DNA of 64,000 nucleotides from Ameyamaea chiangmaiensis (lineage in GTDB: Bacteria; Pseudomonadota; Alphaproteobacteria; Acetobacterales; Acetobacteraceae). The stretch spans positions 1 through 64,000 of the forward strand of contig NZ_BAPT01000036.1 of the NCBI RefSeq assembly GCF_025995235.1, read 5' to 3'. Under the pieces are notes generated by a model. It did not search any database, had not been told where the DNA came from, and saw only the letters and a program-made list of their open reading frames with translations. Made by a program: the position numbers and the translations under genes. Below, in pieces: positions 51,246-60,039 of the stretch (within the stretch, counting starts at the first letter, position 1; each line of letters begins with the position of its first letter).

Positions 51246-54035
51246 TCAGTCGTCTGCATCGGTTCTGCGAATCAGCACCTCGCGCCGTCCGACATGGTTG
51301 GCCTGGCTGACGATGCCTTCCTTTTCCATCTGCTCGATCAGCTTGGCCGCGCGGTTGTAGCCGATCGACAGGTGGCGCTGGATGAACGATGTCGACGCCT
51401 TGCCTTCGCGCGCGACGATGGCAACGGCCTGATCGAACAGGCTCGTCTCCGCGTCATACCCGCCGCTGCCCAGACCATTGCCGGACGACGAACCGCCACC
51501 CCCCGAGCTTTCCTCGTCCTCGGCCGATGTCACATCGTCGTTGTAGACCGGCTCGCCCTGCGCGCGGAGGAAGGCCACCACGTTCTCGACCTCACCGTCG
51601 CTCACGAACGGGCCGTGCACGCGGGTGATACGTCCGCCGCCCTGCATGTACAGCATGTCGCCCTGACCCAGCAGCTGCTCGGCGCCCTGCTCGCCCAGAA
51701 TGGTGCGGCTGTCGAACTTGCTGATGACCTGGAACGAGATACGGGTCGGGAAATTGGCCTTGATCGTACCGGTGATCACGTCGACCGACGGGCGCTGCGT
51801 CGCCATGATGACGTGAATGCCCGCCGCGCGCGCCTTTTGCGCCAGACGCTGGACGGCGGACTCGATCTCCTTGCCCGCCACCATCATCAGGTCGGCCATC
51901 TCGTCGATCACCACGACGATATAGGGCATCGTCTCGAGCGCGAGCTGCTGCTCCTCGAAAATCGGGCGACCGGTCTCCTGATCGTAGCCGGTCTGCACAC
52001 GGCGCGTCACGATCTCGCCCCGCGCCTGTGCCTCGGTCACGCGATCGTTGTAGCCGGCGATGTTGCGCACCTGCAGATGTGCCATCGCGCGATAGCGGCG
52101 GTCCATCTCGCGCACCGTCCATTTAAGGGCTGTGACCGCCTTCGCGGGTTCGGTCACGACAGGCGTCATCAGGTGCGGAATGCCGTCATAGATCGAGAGT
52201 TCGAGAATTTTCGGGTCGATCATGATCAGGCGGCATTCCGCCGGCGACAGCCGGTAGAGCAGCGACAGGATCATGGAGTTCACGCCGACCGACTTGCCCG
52301 ACCCGGTCGTGCCCGCGATCAGCAGATGGGGCATGCGGGCCAGATCGCCATAGACCGGATTGCCCGCGATGTCCTTGCCCAGCGCCAGACACAGTTTGGA
52401 CGGGTTCTGGTGCCACCCGGCAGTGTTCAGAAGTTCGGTGTAATACACGGTCTCGCGCCGCGCATTGGGCACTTCGATGCCGATCACGTTGCGGCCCGGC
52501 ACGACGGCGATACGCACACTCAGCACGGACAGCGACCGCGCCACATCGTCGGCCAACCCGATGACGCGGGCCGAACGGATCCCGGGGGCGGGTTCCAGCT
52601 CGTACAGCGTCACCACCGGGCCGGCGTGAATGTCGCCGATGACACCCTGAACGCCGTAATCGGCCAGAACATTTTCCAAAAGCCGCGCGTTGGCCTGCAG
52701 CATATCGGGCGACGGACCCGCGCCGGCATGCGCGGGCGCGGCCTGCAACAGGTCGAGGCCCGGGAACTGCCAGCCCGCTGAGTCTGCGGCGGGGGCGTGA
52801 ACGGGTGCCGCGGGGCGCGGGGTGAACGATGCCGCCGCCGGACGCGGGGCTGCCACGGGCGCCGCCGCCGGGCGCGCCGGACTGGCGGCGGCCGGGGCAC
52901 CGCTGAAGGCACGTTCCACCCGCGCGCTGCTGCCGGCGAGCAAACGCCGCAGCAGGCCGTTTCGTTCGTCACGGGGAAGCGGTCCGTCCGCCGTCGAGCC
53001 GGACGGCCTATCGCCCCTGCGCGACGCACCCTCCGATAGGCCGGGCGGTCCGCCCAGAAGGCGGGGCGCGGTATCAGCGGCGGGCGCCCGGGTCTCTGCC
53101 GTCTCACGCTCCGGCGCCAGCATCAGTGCGGTGCCGCCGCCGGAATTCGCACGCAGGGCGTCCGCCTCGAACGCGGACACGCCACGGCCATAATGTTCGC
53201 GCTGCCCGAAGAGGGCGGCTGCATCAGGCGCCGTGGCATACACGTCGTGTTCGGGCTCGGCGGCCGGACGAACCGGCGTGTGCACGGGCTGCGCGCGCCC
53301 ACTTTGCGCGCGCGGATCGCGCATACCCGACATCGCACCACTATAGGCCGGGGTCTCCGGCGCGGAGCCGGCTCCGATATGGGCCACGAAGCGATAGGCC
53401 CGCACGGGCAACAGGCCGCAAAAACGCGTCGCACGCCATAAGGCGCGCCATTCCCGACGCTGCAACCCGAGCGCCAGCAGCACCAGCAGGATCGACAGGA
53501 CACCGCCCAGAACCCACAGCACCAGCGCGCCCGGACGTCCCATGGCCGCGATGCCGGCCTCGGCGCTGGTCTGGGCGATGTGCAGACCGAACGCACCACC
53601 GGGACCGGCCTCGACCGGCCACGCGACGGCGGGCAGCGTCGGGATCAGCACCCACAGCATGGCCAGCGTCCCGGCGCAGACCGGCAACGCGCACACAAGC
53701 GCCCCGATTCGCAGCACGATGCCGCGCGCACCGCCATGACGCACGATGCGCCATCCCCATGTCACCAGCGCGAGCGCCGGCAGGAACGCCACCACCCCAA
53801 GCCACGTCAGCAATCCGTCCGCGACATAGGCGCCCCCGATGCCCAGCCAGTTGGTGGCCGGGGCCTCGGTCGCGGTGTTGGCTGACGGATCGCCCGGGTT
53901 GTACGTGGCCAGCGCGAGCGCCAGAACCGCTGCGGCAGCCCACAGTCCGACACCACCGAGCTCGACACACCGGCGCCGCAGATGGGCGCCCAGACGGGCG
54001 GGCAGCAGGGGATCGGAACCGGAGCGTCGGAGCAT
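51246..54035 (-). CDS. ftsK: DNA translocase FtsK
   Basis: 929 residues from ATG at 54035. Four membrane helices occupy about 20-190. A Pro/Ala-rich linker follows to about 430. The motor domain has the FtsK Walker A GTTGSGKSVGVN near 595 and DEMADLMM as Walker B. A winged-helix gamma domain ends the protein. It pumps DNA through the division septum and activates XerCD at dif. Longer in-frame upstream reading is not supported. Confidence 0.95.
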   Translation of the reverse strand: MLRRSGSDPLLPARLGAHLRRRCVELGGVGLWAAAAVLALALATYNPGDPSANTATEAPATNWLGIGGAYVADGLLTWLGVVAFLPALALVTWGWRIVRHGGARGIVLRIGALVCALPVCAGTLAMLWVLIPTLPAVAWPVEAGPGGAFGLHIAQTSAEAGIAAMGRPGALVLWVLGGVLSILLVLLALGLQRREWRALWRATRFCGLLPVRAYRFVAHIGAGSAPETPAYSGAMSGMRDPRAQSGRAQPVHTPVRPAAEPEHDVYATAPDAAALFGQREHYGRGVSAFEADALRANSGGGTALMLAPERETAETRAPAADTAPRLLGGPPGLSEGASRRGDRPSGSTADGPLPRDERNGLLRRLLAGSSARVERAFSGAPAAASPARPAAAPVAAPRPAAASFTPRPAAPVHAPAADSAGWQFPGLDLLQAAPAHAGAGPSPDMLQANARLLENVLADYGVQGVIGDIHAGPVVTLYELEPAPGIRSARVIGLADDVARSLSVLSVRIAVVPGRNVIGIEVPNARRETVYYTELLNTAGWHQNPSKLCLALGKDIAGNPVYGDLARMPHLLIAGTTGSGKSVGVNSMILSLLYRLSPAECRLIMIDPKILELSIYDGIPHLMTPVVTEPAKAVTALKWTVREMDRRYRAMAHLQVRNIAGYNDRVTEAQARGEIVTRRVQTGYDQETGRPIFEEQQLALETMPYIVVVIDEMADLMMVAGKEIESAVQRLAQKARAAGIHVIMATQRPSVDVITGTIKANFPTRISFQVISKFDSRTILGEQGAEQLLGQGDMLYMQGGGRITRVHGPFVSDGEVENVVAFLRAQGEPVYNDDVTSAEDEESSGGGGSSSGNGLGSGGYDAETSLFDQAVAIVAREGKASTSFIQRHLSIGYNRAAKLIEQMEKEGIVSQANHVGRREVLIRRTDADD

Positions 54036-54172
54036 GGACAGGTCGTCTATCCTTCTGGATGGGCCTTCTGAACGGGCCGTCAGGGCAGGCGGTCGGTCCC
54101 GGCCACGCCATTCCAGGGGAACGCGCGACCGCACGTGGACACACCACGGGACCAGGGGATACGGTGCGTAAC

Positions 54173-54736
54173 TTAACCTTTAATGACCAAAGGCCGCCAT
54201 ACCGAAATCCGCGCGGCCCCGTGGATACGCTCGGCCAGCAGCTCGCCAGGCAGCTCCAGCCCCTCGTCGCGCGCGCATTCCGCGACCACGATGGTCCCCG
54301 GCGCGACCCACCCGCCCCCGCCCAGGGCGTCCCACGCGGCCGGGACCAGATCATGACGATAGGGCGGGTCGAGAAAAACGACCGCGGCCGGGCGCGGAGC
54401 GGCCGGCGGCCGGCGCGCATCGCGGGCGATCACGCGCGTGCGGTCGCGCATGCCGCAGGTCGCGATATTGGCCCGCAGCGCACCGAGGGCCGCCCTATCG
54501 GTCTCGAAAAACACAGCCTCGGCCGCGCCGCGCGACAGGGCCTCCAGCCCGAGTGCCCCGGTCCCAGCGAAAGCGTCCACGACCAGCGTGCCGTCCAGCA
54601 GGTCGCGCCCGCCCCACGGCGCGTGCAGCAGCATGTCGAACAGGGCCTGGCGTACGCGGTCGGAGGTCGGGCGGGTGGCCTGCCCGTCCGGCGCGGTCAG
54701 TGTGCGTCCACGGCGCGCGCCGGCGATGATCCGCAC
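54173..54736 (-). CDS. rsmD: 16S rRNA (guanine966-N2)-methyltransferase RsmD
   Basis: 187 residues from GTG at 54736. The start MRIIAGARRGRTL is typical. SAM site: VVDAFAGTGALGLEALSRGA. The catalytic motif reads FLDPPY. It methylates G966 of 16S rRNA in the small subunit. It follows the RluB-type gene by seven bases and is in the same operon. Confidence 0.93.
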   Translation of the reverse strand: MRIIAGARRGRTLTAPDGQATRPTSDRVRQALFDMLLHAPWGGRDLLDGTLVVDAFAGTGALGLEALSRGAAEAVFFETDRAALGALRANIATCGMRDRTRVIARDARRPPAAPRPAAVVFLDPPYRHDLVPAAWDALGGGGWVAPGTIVVAECARDEGLELPGELLAERIHGAARISVWRPLVIKG

Positions 54737-54743
54737 GCGACCC

Positions 54744-55505
54744 TCAGACCTTGCGGCCGGGCCGCCGCTCCGGCGCCAGTCCGGACACCTGTTCGCGCAG
54801 GGTCTTGCCGGGCACTTCCTCGAGCTCGCCCCGGTTCAGCGTGCCGAGCTGAAACGGACCGTAGGACGTGCGGATCAGGCGGCTGACATGCAGGTTGAGG
54901 CCCGACATCACCCGTCGGATCTCCCGGTTCTTGCCTTCGCGCAGGGCCACGGTCAGCCACGCGTTATCGCCCTTACGCGAATCGAGCCCGGCTTCGATCG
55001 GGCCGTACCGCACACCCTCGAACACGCTGCCTTCGGCCAGTTGCGCCAGACGTCGCTCGTCCACCACGCCGAACACACGCACGCGGTAACGGCGGATCCA
55101 GCCGTTGGACGGCAGTTCCAGACGGCGGGCAAGCGCACCGTCATTGGTCAGCAGCAGCAACCCTTCGCTGTTGAGGTCCAACCGCCCGACGCTGATCACG
55201 CGCGGCATCCCTTCCGGCATCGCCTCGAACACGGTGCGGCGGCCTTCGGGGTCGCGATGCGTCGTCACCAGACCATCCGGCTTGTGGTACCGCCACAGCC
55301 GCGTGCGATCCTGCTCCCCCACGACGGCGCCATCGACCTGAACGATATCCCCGGCCGTGACGAACGTCGCGGGATGTTCGACCGGCACGTTGTTCATCCG
55401 GACACGGCCTTCGCCGATCATCCGTTCGATATCGCGACGACTGGCCACCCCGGCACGCGCCAGATATTTGGCGATCCGTTCACCCTGCCGTTCCTGCTCG
55501 CTCAT
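54744..55505 (-). CDS. rluB: RsuA/RluB-family pseudouridine synthase
   Basis: 253 residues from ATG at 55505, which overlaps the amidotransferase stop (ATGA). An S4 RNA-binding domain lies at about 10-70 (RIAKYLARAGVASRRDIERM). The catalytic motif SVGRLDLNSEGLLLLTND is followed by NREIRRVM. It most likely modifies 23S rRNA (RluB type). The earlier in-frame extension lies within the amidotransferase gene. Confidence 0.9.
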   Translation of the reverse strand: MSEQERQGERIAKYLARAGVASRRDIERMIGEGRVRMNNVPVEHPATFVTAGDIVQVDGAVVGEQDRTRLWRYHKPDGLVTTHRDPEGRRTVFEAMPEGMPRVISVGRLDLNSEGLLLLTNDGALARRLELPSNGWIRRYRVRVFGVVDERRLAQLAEGSVFEGVRYGPIEAGLDSRKGDNAWLTVALREGKNREIRRVMSGLNLHVSRLIRTSYGPFQLGTLNRGELEEVPGKTLREQVSGLAPERRPGRKV

Positions 55506-56227
55506 CCCTGTCTTCTCCGTGCCGCCGCGACCAGCGCCGCGAATATCTTGCGATCGCCCCGATCGATCTCGAATTCCGGGTGCCACTGCACCCCCAGACA
55601 AAACTCGCGCGCCGGATCCTCGATCGCCTCGATCACACCGTCTTCGGCACGTGCGCAGACCTGCGCGCGACCGGGGTCTAGGATCGCCTGATGATGCGAC
55701 GAATTCACCGCCATCATCGGCACCTCGACGATATCGGCAAGGCGCGATCCCGGCGTGATGGCGATTGTATGCCCGGCCTGATCGCGCGGATTGGGCTGCT
55801 CGTGCGGCAAGGCGTCGGGAACGCTGTCGGGGATATGCTGAATCAGCGTCCCGCCCAAGGCCACGCCCAGCAGTTGCGCGCCCCCGCAGATACCCAGCAC
55901 GGGCCGGTCGCGTTCCAGGGCAGCCGCAAGCAGGGCGAGCTCGGCGCCCGTGCGGCGCCGTTTGAGCGTCACGGTCTCATGCGTGGTCGCGTCGCCATAC
56001 AGGGCGGGGTCGATATCGAAGGCACCCCCCGTCACCACCAGAGCGTCCACCGCCGCTATCATATCGGCCGCGAGACGCGGATTGTGCGGCAGCGCCACCG
56101 GTACGCCACCGGCATGCGCGATCGCGTCCATATAATTCGTGCGGATGGCATACCACGGCCACGCCGACCAGCCTCCCGCGGGCTCGCTGTCGAGCGTAAC
56201 CCCGATAACCGGGTTCGTCCTGTGCAT
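55502..56227 (-). CDS. Class I glutamine amidotransferase, gamma-glutamyl-GABA hydrolase type
   Basis: 241 residues. The nucleophile Cys sits in LGICGGAQLLG and the triad His/Glu in GVQWHPEFE. The N-terminus IGVTLDSEP and the TGGAFDIDPALYG segment match the peptidase C26/PuuD group. PuuD cleaves gamma-glutamyl-GABA in putrescine degradation; no other Puu gene is adjacent, and it is coupled to a rRNA enzyme gene, so the true role may differ. Confidence 0.85.
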   Translation of the reverse strand: MHRTNPVIGVTLDSEPAGGWSAWPWYAIRTNYMDAIAHAGGVPVALPHNPRLAADMIAAVDALVVTGGAFDIDPALYGDATTHETVTLKRRRTGAELALLAAALERDRPVLGICGGAQLLGVALGGTLIQHIPDSVPDALPHEQPNPRDQAGHTIAITPGSRLADIVEVPMMAVNSSHHQAILDPGRAQVCARAEDGVIEAIEDPAREFCLGVQWHPEFEIDRGDRKIFAALVAAARRRQG

Positions 56228-56303
56228 CGGCCCTCAGTAGAGGAATTGTCTGCCCGCGGCGAGAGGTGTTCTCCCGGTTCCGCACAGCGCCCCGGTCAGC
56301 GCG

Positions 56304-56531
56304 CTACCCGCCATCCATGTCATCCACGTCGGTGCCGTAGGCATGACGCTGCCCTGACAGCAGAGCCACGAAACCGACACCACAGACGATCAGTCCGGCG
56401 ACCAGCAGGAACGGGGCAGACGCATGGCCGGCGATGTATGCAAGCCACGCAAGTATCATCAGGCCGAACCCGGCCAGCGTCGCGCCGGCAAACACGGACA
56501 GACGGATGAATGCTTTCCTCGATCGCGCCAT
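56304..56531 (-). CDS. Small two-helix membrane protein
   Basis: 75 residues with two hydrophobic segments (about 11-32 and 40-60) and a short acidic tail (DVDDMDGG). Basic N-terminus MARSRK suggests a cytoplasmic start. No family is recognised. It lies between flgD and the amidotransferase gene on the same strand, with 76 and 120 base gaps. Confidence 0.5.
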   Translation of the reverse strand: MARSRKAFIRLSVFAGATLAGFGLMILAWLAYIAGHASAPFLLVAGLIVCGVGFVALLSGQRHAYGTDVDDMDGG

Positions 56532-56651
56532 GCGACACCCCGGACCCTGAAAGAGTCGATGATGACACGATGGCGATCGAAAATCACGCCTCCCGCCCGG
56601 GGACGCCCGCGTCGCACAGGGACATCCTACCCCTCTCGGACGGTAACAGCC

Positions 56652-57398
56652 TCAGGCCGCGGCGGCGGACGTCGCGGCGGTGTCGGACGACGTCGCGCTG
56701 TGAAGGCTGATGACGCTGGACATCGGGATCGTCGCGCCACCCATTTCGATATCGACCGTGCCCGCGTCGAGTGATGTGCCGGTGATCGTGCCCGTGACGG
56801 TTGGCGTCAGAGAGGTTGCGCCGCTTGCCGTCTGTCCCTGGATAGCGACGTAGTAGGCACCGTCGGACCGCGTAGTGCCCTGATTGTCGGTCCCGTCCCA
56901 AGTGTAAGTGTTGGTGCCGGCCCGGGGCGTCATGGTCACGGTCTTGACCACCGTACCGCTGCTGTCGGCGATCGCGATCGCCACCGGATCGGTGTTGGAC
57001 GACGTGAAGGAGAACTCGGCCGCGCCGTTCTGCAACGGCAGCGTGCTGGTCGTCGCCTCGGCGGTCTTCCCCACGAGGGACTGGCTGTTGTACATCTGCT
57101 CTTCCTGCGTCAGGGAGATCAGGGTGCTGAGGTTGGTGTTCGTCGAGACCTGCTGCTCGACCCCGGCGAACTGGGCCAGTTCGGTGGTCAGCTGGTCCGT
57201 GCTGGTCGGGCTGCTTGGGTCCTGATTTTTCAGCTGCGTGGTCAGGAGCGTCAGAAACTCTGTCGAGTTACTGCCGAGGGAGGCGAGCGGATCGGTCGTC
57301 GTCGTGCTGCTGGTCGATGACGTGGCCGAGGAAGCGGCACTCTGGGCGGCCGTCTGGGCCGAGGACAAGAGAGAAGCCGAACTCACCGCTGTGGTCAT
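56652..57398 (-). CDS. flgD: Flagellar hook assembly protein FlgD
   Basis: 248 residues from ATG at 57398. The first about 35 residues are Ser/Thr/Ala-rich. The FlgD signature follows: FLTLLTTQLKNQDPSSP and QFAGVEQQVSTNTNL. The C-terminal part has the tudor/FnIII-like hook-cap region including the YTWDGTDNQG motif. FlgD caps the hook during assembly. It is alone here, without flgE or fliK next to it. Confidence 0.92.
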   Translation of the reverse strand: MTTAVSSASLLSSAQTAAQSAASSATSSTSSTTTTDPLASLGSNSTEFLTLLTTQLKNQDPSSPTSTDQLTTELAQFAGVEQQVSTNTNLSTLISLTQEEQMYNSQSLVGKTAEATTSTLPLQNGAAEFSFTSSNTDPVAIAIADSSGTVVKTVTMTPRAGTNTYTWDGTDNQGTTRSDGAYYVAIQGQTASGATSLTPTVTGTITGTSLDAGTVDIEMGGATIPMSSVISLHSATSSDTAATSAAAA

Positions 57399-57491
57399 GA
57401 CAGGTTTCCATGTGCACATCCGCGCCCCGGCACAGGACGCGTATCGCACGAAGCCTACACCACGCCCGTAAACGAACTGCTAACGCGCCCC

Positions 57492-58091
57492 TCAGATCAG
57501 CCCACGCGCCTTGACCATGGCATACGCGGCCAGCGTGACCATGCACACGATCTCGCCGTCGCGGATCATCGCCTCGAAACGGGGCAGCGACACCGTATGG
57601 GTGGTCATGTCCGCCTCTGTGGCTTCCCGCGCGGTGGGCCCCTGGGTCAGATCGGTCGCCAGAAACACGTGTCCCTTCTGCGTCGAATAGCCCGCGCCCT
57701 GATACGTCTGTCCGACATGGCGCATCGCGCCCGCGATCAGCCCGGTTTCCTCGCGCAGTTCACCGACCGCGACCTCTTCCGGCGACGCATCGGGGCGCGT
57801 TTCCCACATCCCCATCGGCAGTTCCCACAGCGTCTCGCCGACCGGGTAGCGGAACTGGCGCACCAGGGTGACCTGTGGTCCGTCGGGACCTTCGCCGAGC
57901 GGAAGGATGACCGCGAATTCGCCGCGTTCAACGACACCATACAGCCCCTCACCGCCATCAGGGCGAATAAGAATGTCTTCGCGCACGCGCGTCCACGGAT
58001 TGGCATAGGCAATCCGCGACGAGACGACGCGATAGCCGCCCGGTCCGGGCTCCGGGCGGACGGTCGCTGCGCGGGAGGGTCTGTCGGTCAT
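57492..58091 (-). CDS. Nudix hydrolase
   Basis: 199 residues from ATG at 58091 with a GGAG site. The Nudix helix EEVAVGELREETGL is near 115, but the usual Arg of REUxEExGU is Gly in this copy; the glutamates are kept. WELPMGMWE precedes it as in ADP-ribose pyrophosphatase-type enzymes. It hydrolyses a nucleoside diphosphate linked to another moiety, substrate not clear. Confidence 0.8.
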   Translation of the reverse strand: MTDRPSRAATVRPEPGPGGYRVVSSRIAYANPWTRVREDILIRPDGGEGLYGVVERGEFAVILPLGEGPDGPQVTLVRQFRYPVGETLWELPMGMWETRPDASPEEVAVGELREETGLIAGAMRHVGQTYQGAGYSTQKGHVFLATDLTQGPTAREATEADMTTHTVSLPRFEAMIRDGEIVCMVTLAAYAMVKARGLI

Positions 58092-58392
58092 GGTCGCTCC
58101 AGTGCCGGTATGTCGGGGTCCGCCGGCGATCCGCGCCATAGACCGTTCTCAACTTTTCGTGTATATCGATCGGCAACGGACGAGCCCGTAACGCCGAAGA
58201 TCGTTGCGCAACCGTGTTTCATACACGGGACATGACCGTTATGTAACCCGTCTTCTGCTCACACCTTTTCTTCCGAAAAAGCGATTGTCACTCCGTCAGC
58301 CTTTGCTAGACGCGACGTCTGTTCGATCGGTCCGCGGCCAGCCTGCCGGCACGGGTCCGGCGGCGTTGGCTCCAGTGACGAAAGACGGCGGC
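58092..58392. promoter_or_regulatory. Divergent promoter region of Nudix and barrel genes, with small palindrome
   Basis: 301 bases without a gene. A six-base palindrome CCGTGT/ACACGG with a five-base centre sits at 58212-58228. AT-rich stretches near 58150-58170 and 58230-58250 could carry promoters, but no clean -35/-10 pair stands out. An in-frame open stretch before the barrel gene is not used as coding sequence because it lacks a signal peptide. Confidence 0.35.
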
Positions 58393-60006
58393 ATGGCACG
58401 ATACACCTCGCGATACGGCATGCTCCTTCTGGCCGGAGCCGCTCTCTGGGCGGCATCACCACGCGCCCGGGCGGATGACTACACCGATCTGCTGGATATC
58501 CTACGTGCCAAGGGCAGCCTGACGCAGGCCGAATATGACGGGCTGCTGAGCAAGCATCTCCATCACGGCGCGCGCCCCGTTCGAGCCGCCACCGCGCACG
58601 CGCGTCCGATGACGCACGCCGTGGTAGTAGGCAGCGATGCGCCGCGCGCGGTCGTCCCGGGCGTGATGACGACATCGTCGGATTCCGTCGCCGTCACGCA
58701 GGCGCGCGCCGCGGCCGAGCGCGCCGAAGCCAGCGCGCAGGCGGCCGAGCGCGCCCTGACCTCCGCGCGGGCCGAGATCAACAGTCCCAGCGTCGTGCGC
58801 GTGGCCAAGTATGTCCCGGGCAAGGGGGTCACCTTCCATGCCGGCCAGATCGATATCAATTTCTCCGGTTTCGTGAACGGGTTCTATACGTTCAACAGCC
58901 CGGGCGGCGGCCGCCCGGTCGCCGGCGGCATCTCGACCGGCTCAAGCGGTTTCGACACGTCGGGCGTGCGCAACGGCCTGCTGCCGGCGGGCCTCCTGGT
59001 CAAGGTCAGCACGACGCAGGACGGCCTGGACATGTCGGCCAATTTCGGATTCTACCCCGGCCTGAACAACAACGATCCGGGCGCCTTCAACGCCAACAGC
59101 GGTGGCAGCGCGGTGGGTCTGGGCACGGCGGGCCTCGATGTGCGTCAGGTCTTCGCCACGGTCGGCAACGCGCGTATCGGCACGTTCAAGGTCGGACGCG
59201 ATCTGGCCCTGTTCGGCGCGGACGCGATTCTGAACGATGCAACGCTCCTGTCCGTCGGCTCGACGGGCAGCAATGCCAATCCGGCCAATACGTCTCTGGG
59301 GCGTATCGGCGTCGGTTATGTGTATGCCGACTGGATTCCGCAAATTTCCTACGCCTCGCCGACCTGGAAAGGGTTGCAGGGCACGATTGGCATTTTCACA
59401 CCTCTTGACGAATATAACTATGCTGGCAGCGGCTACTCCGCAGCAAACAGCCAGCACAGCGCGCCGATGATTCAGGGCAAGGCAACCTATGACGTCACGC
59501 TCGGCGATCTCAAGGCACGATTCTGGTCGAGCTTCCTGATCCAGCATCAGCAGCACCTGACCAGCAGCGCGATCCCGACCACGCAGAACCGCAGCACGAC
59601 GGCCGAAGCCGCCGATGTGGGCACCAAGCTGACCTACGGGCCGTTCGAAGGGGTGGCGTATTACTATTACGGCAGCGGCCTCGGCACGACGGGACTGTTT
59701 TTCGACGGCGTCAGCGCAAGCGGTCGCAAGCGCGATTCGGAAGGCTATTACGTGCAGGGTGCCGTCAAAGTCATGCCGCGCCTGAAATTCGTCGGCAGCT
59801 ACGGCGTCAGCAATCTGTATCAGGCACCGGGGGAATCGATCCCGCTTCTGGTACGGCGCAACCAGTCCGAAGTCGGCGCGGGGTACTATAACCTGACCGA
59901 CTGGCTGACGCTGATGGCCGAATACGCCCACACGGAATCGGCCGCCCATGGTCCGAACCACAACAAGGACAACACGGTCTCCGCCGGTGCCGCACTCTTT
60001 TTCTGA
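58393..60006 (+). CDS. Outer membrane porin-like barrel with N-terminal helix
   Basis: 537 residues from ATG at 58393; a signal peptide ends near ARADD. After a short DILRAKGSLTQAEYD segment (a putative helix-turn-helix often preceding such barrels) comes an Ala/Glu-rich helix (about 98-132) that may form a coiled-coil trimer stalk. From about 150 the sequence is a 16-strand-like barrel ending in the aromatic ALFF. It fits the DUF3138/carbohydrate porin kind of proteobacterial channels. Substrate unknown. Confidence 0.78.
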   Translation: MARYTSRYGMLLLAGAALWAASPRARADDYTDLLDILRAKGSLTQAEYDGLLSKHLHHGARPVRAATAHARPMTHAVVVGSDAPRAVVPGVMTTSSDSVAVTQARAAAERAEASAQAAERALTSARAEINSPSVVRVAKYVPGKGVTFHAGQIDINFSGFVNGFYTFNSPGGGRPVAGGISTGSSGFDTSGVRNGLLPAGLLVKVSTTQDGLDMSANFGFYPGLNNNDPGAFNANSGGSAVGLGTAGLDVRQVFATVGNARIGTFKVGRDLALFGADAILNDATLLSVGSTGSNANPANTSLGRIGVGYVYADWIPQISYASPTWKGLQGTIGIFTPLDEYNYAGSGYSAANSQHSAPMIQGKATYDVTLGDLKARFWSSFLIQHQQHLTSSAIPTTQNRSTTAEAADVGTKLTYGPFEGVAYYYYGSGLGTTGLFFDGVSASGRKRDSEGYYVQGAVKVMPRLKFVGSYGVSNLYQAPGESIPLLVRRNQSEVGAGYYNLTDWLTLMAEYAHTESAAHGPNHNKDNTVSAGAALFF

Positions 60007-60014
60007 AAACGCCT

Positions 60015-60034
60015 GAGCGCGGCCGGGCGCGCTC
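60015..60034. terminator. Hairpin between convergent barrel and phytochrome genes
   Basis: Arms GAGCGCG (60015-60021) and CGCGCTC (60028-60034) lie in the 33-base gap between two convergent stops; outer CCTGAG/CTCAGG extends the pairing. No T-tract is present on either side, but the position suits a shared terminator. Confidence 0.45.
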
Positions 60035-60039
60035 CGACC

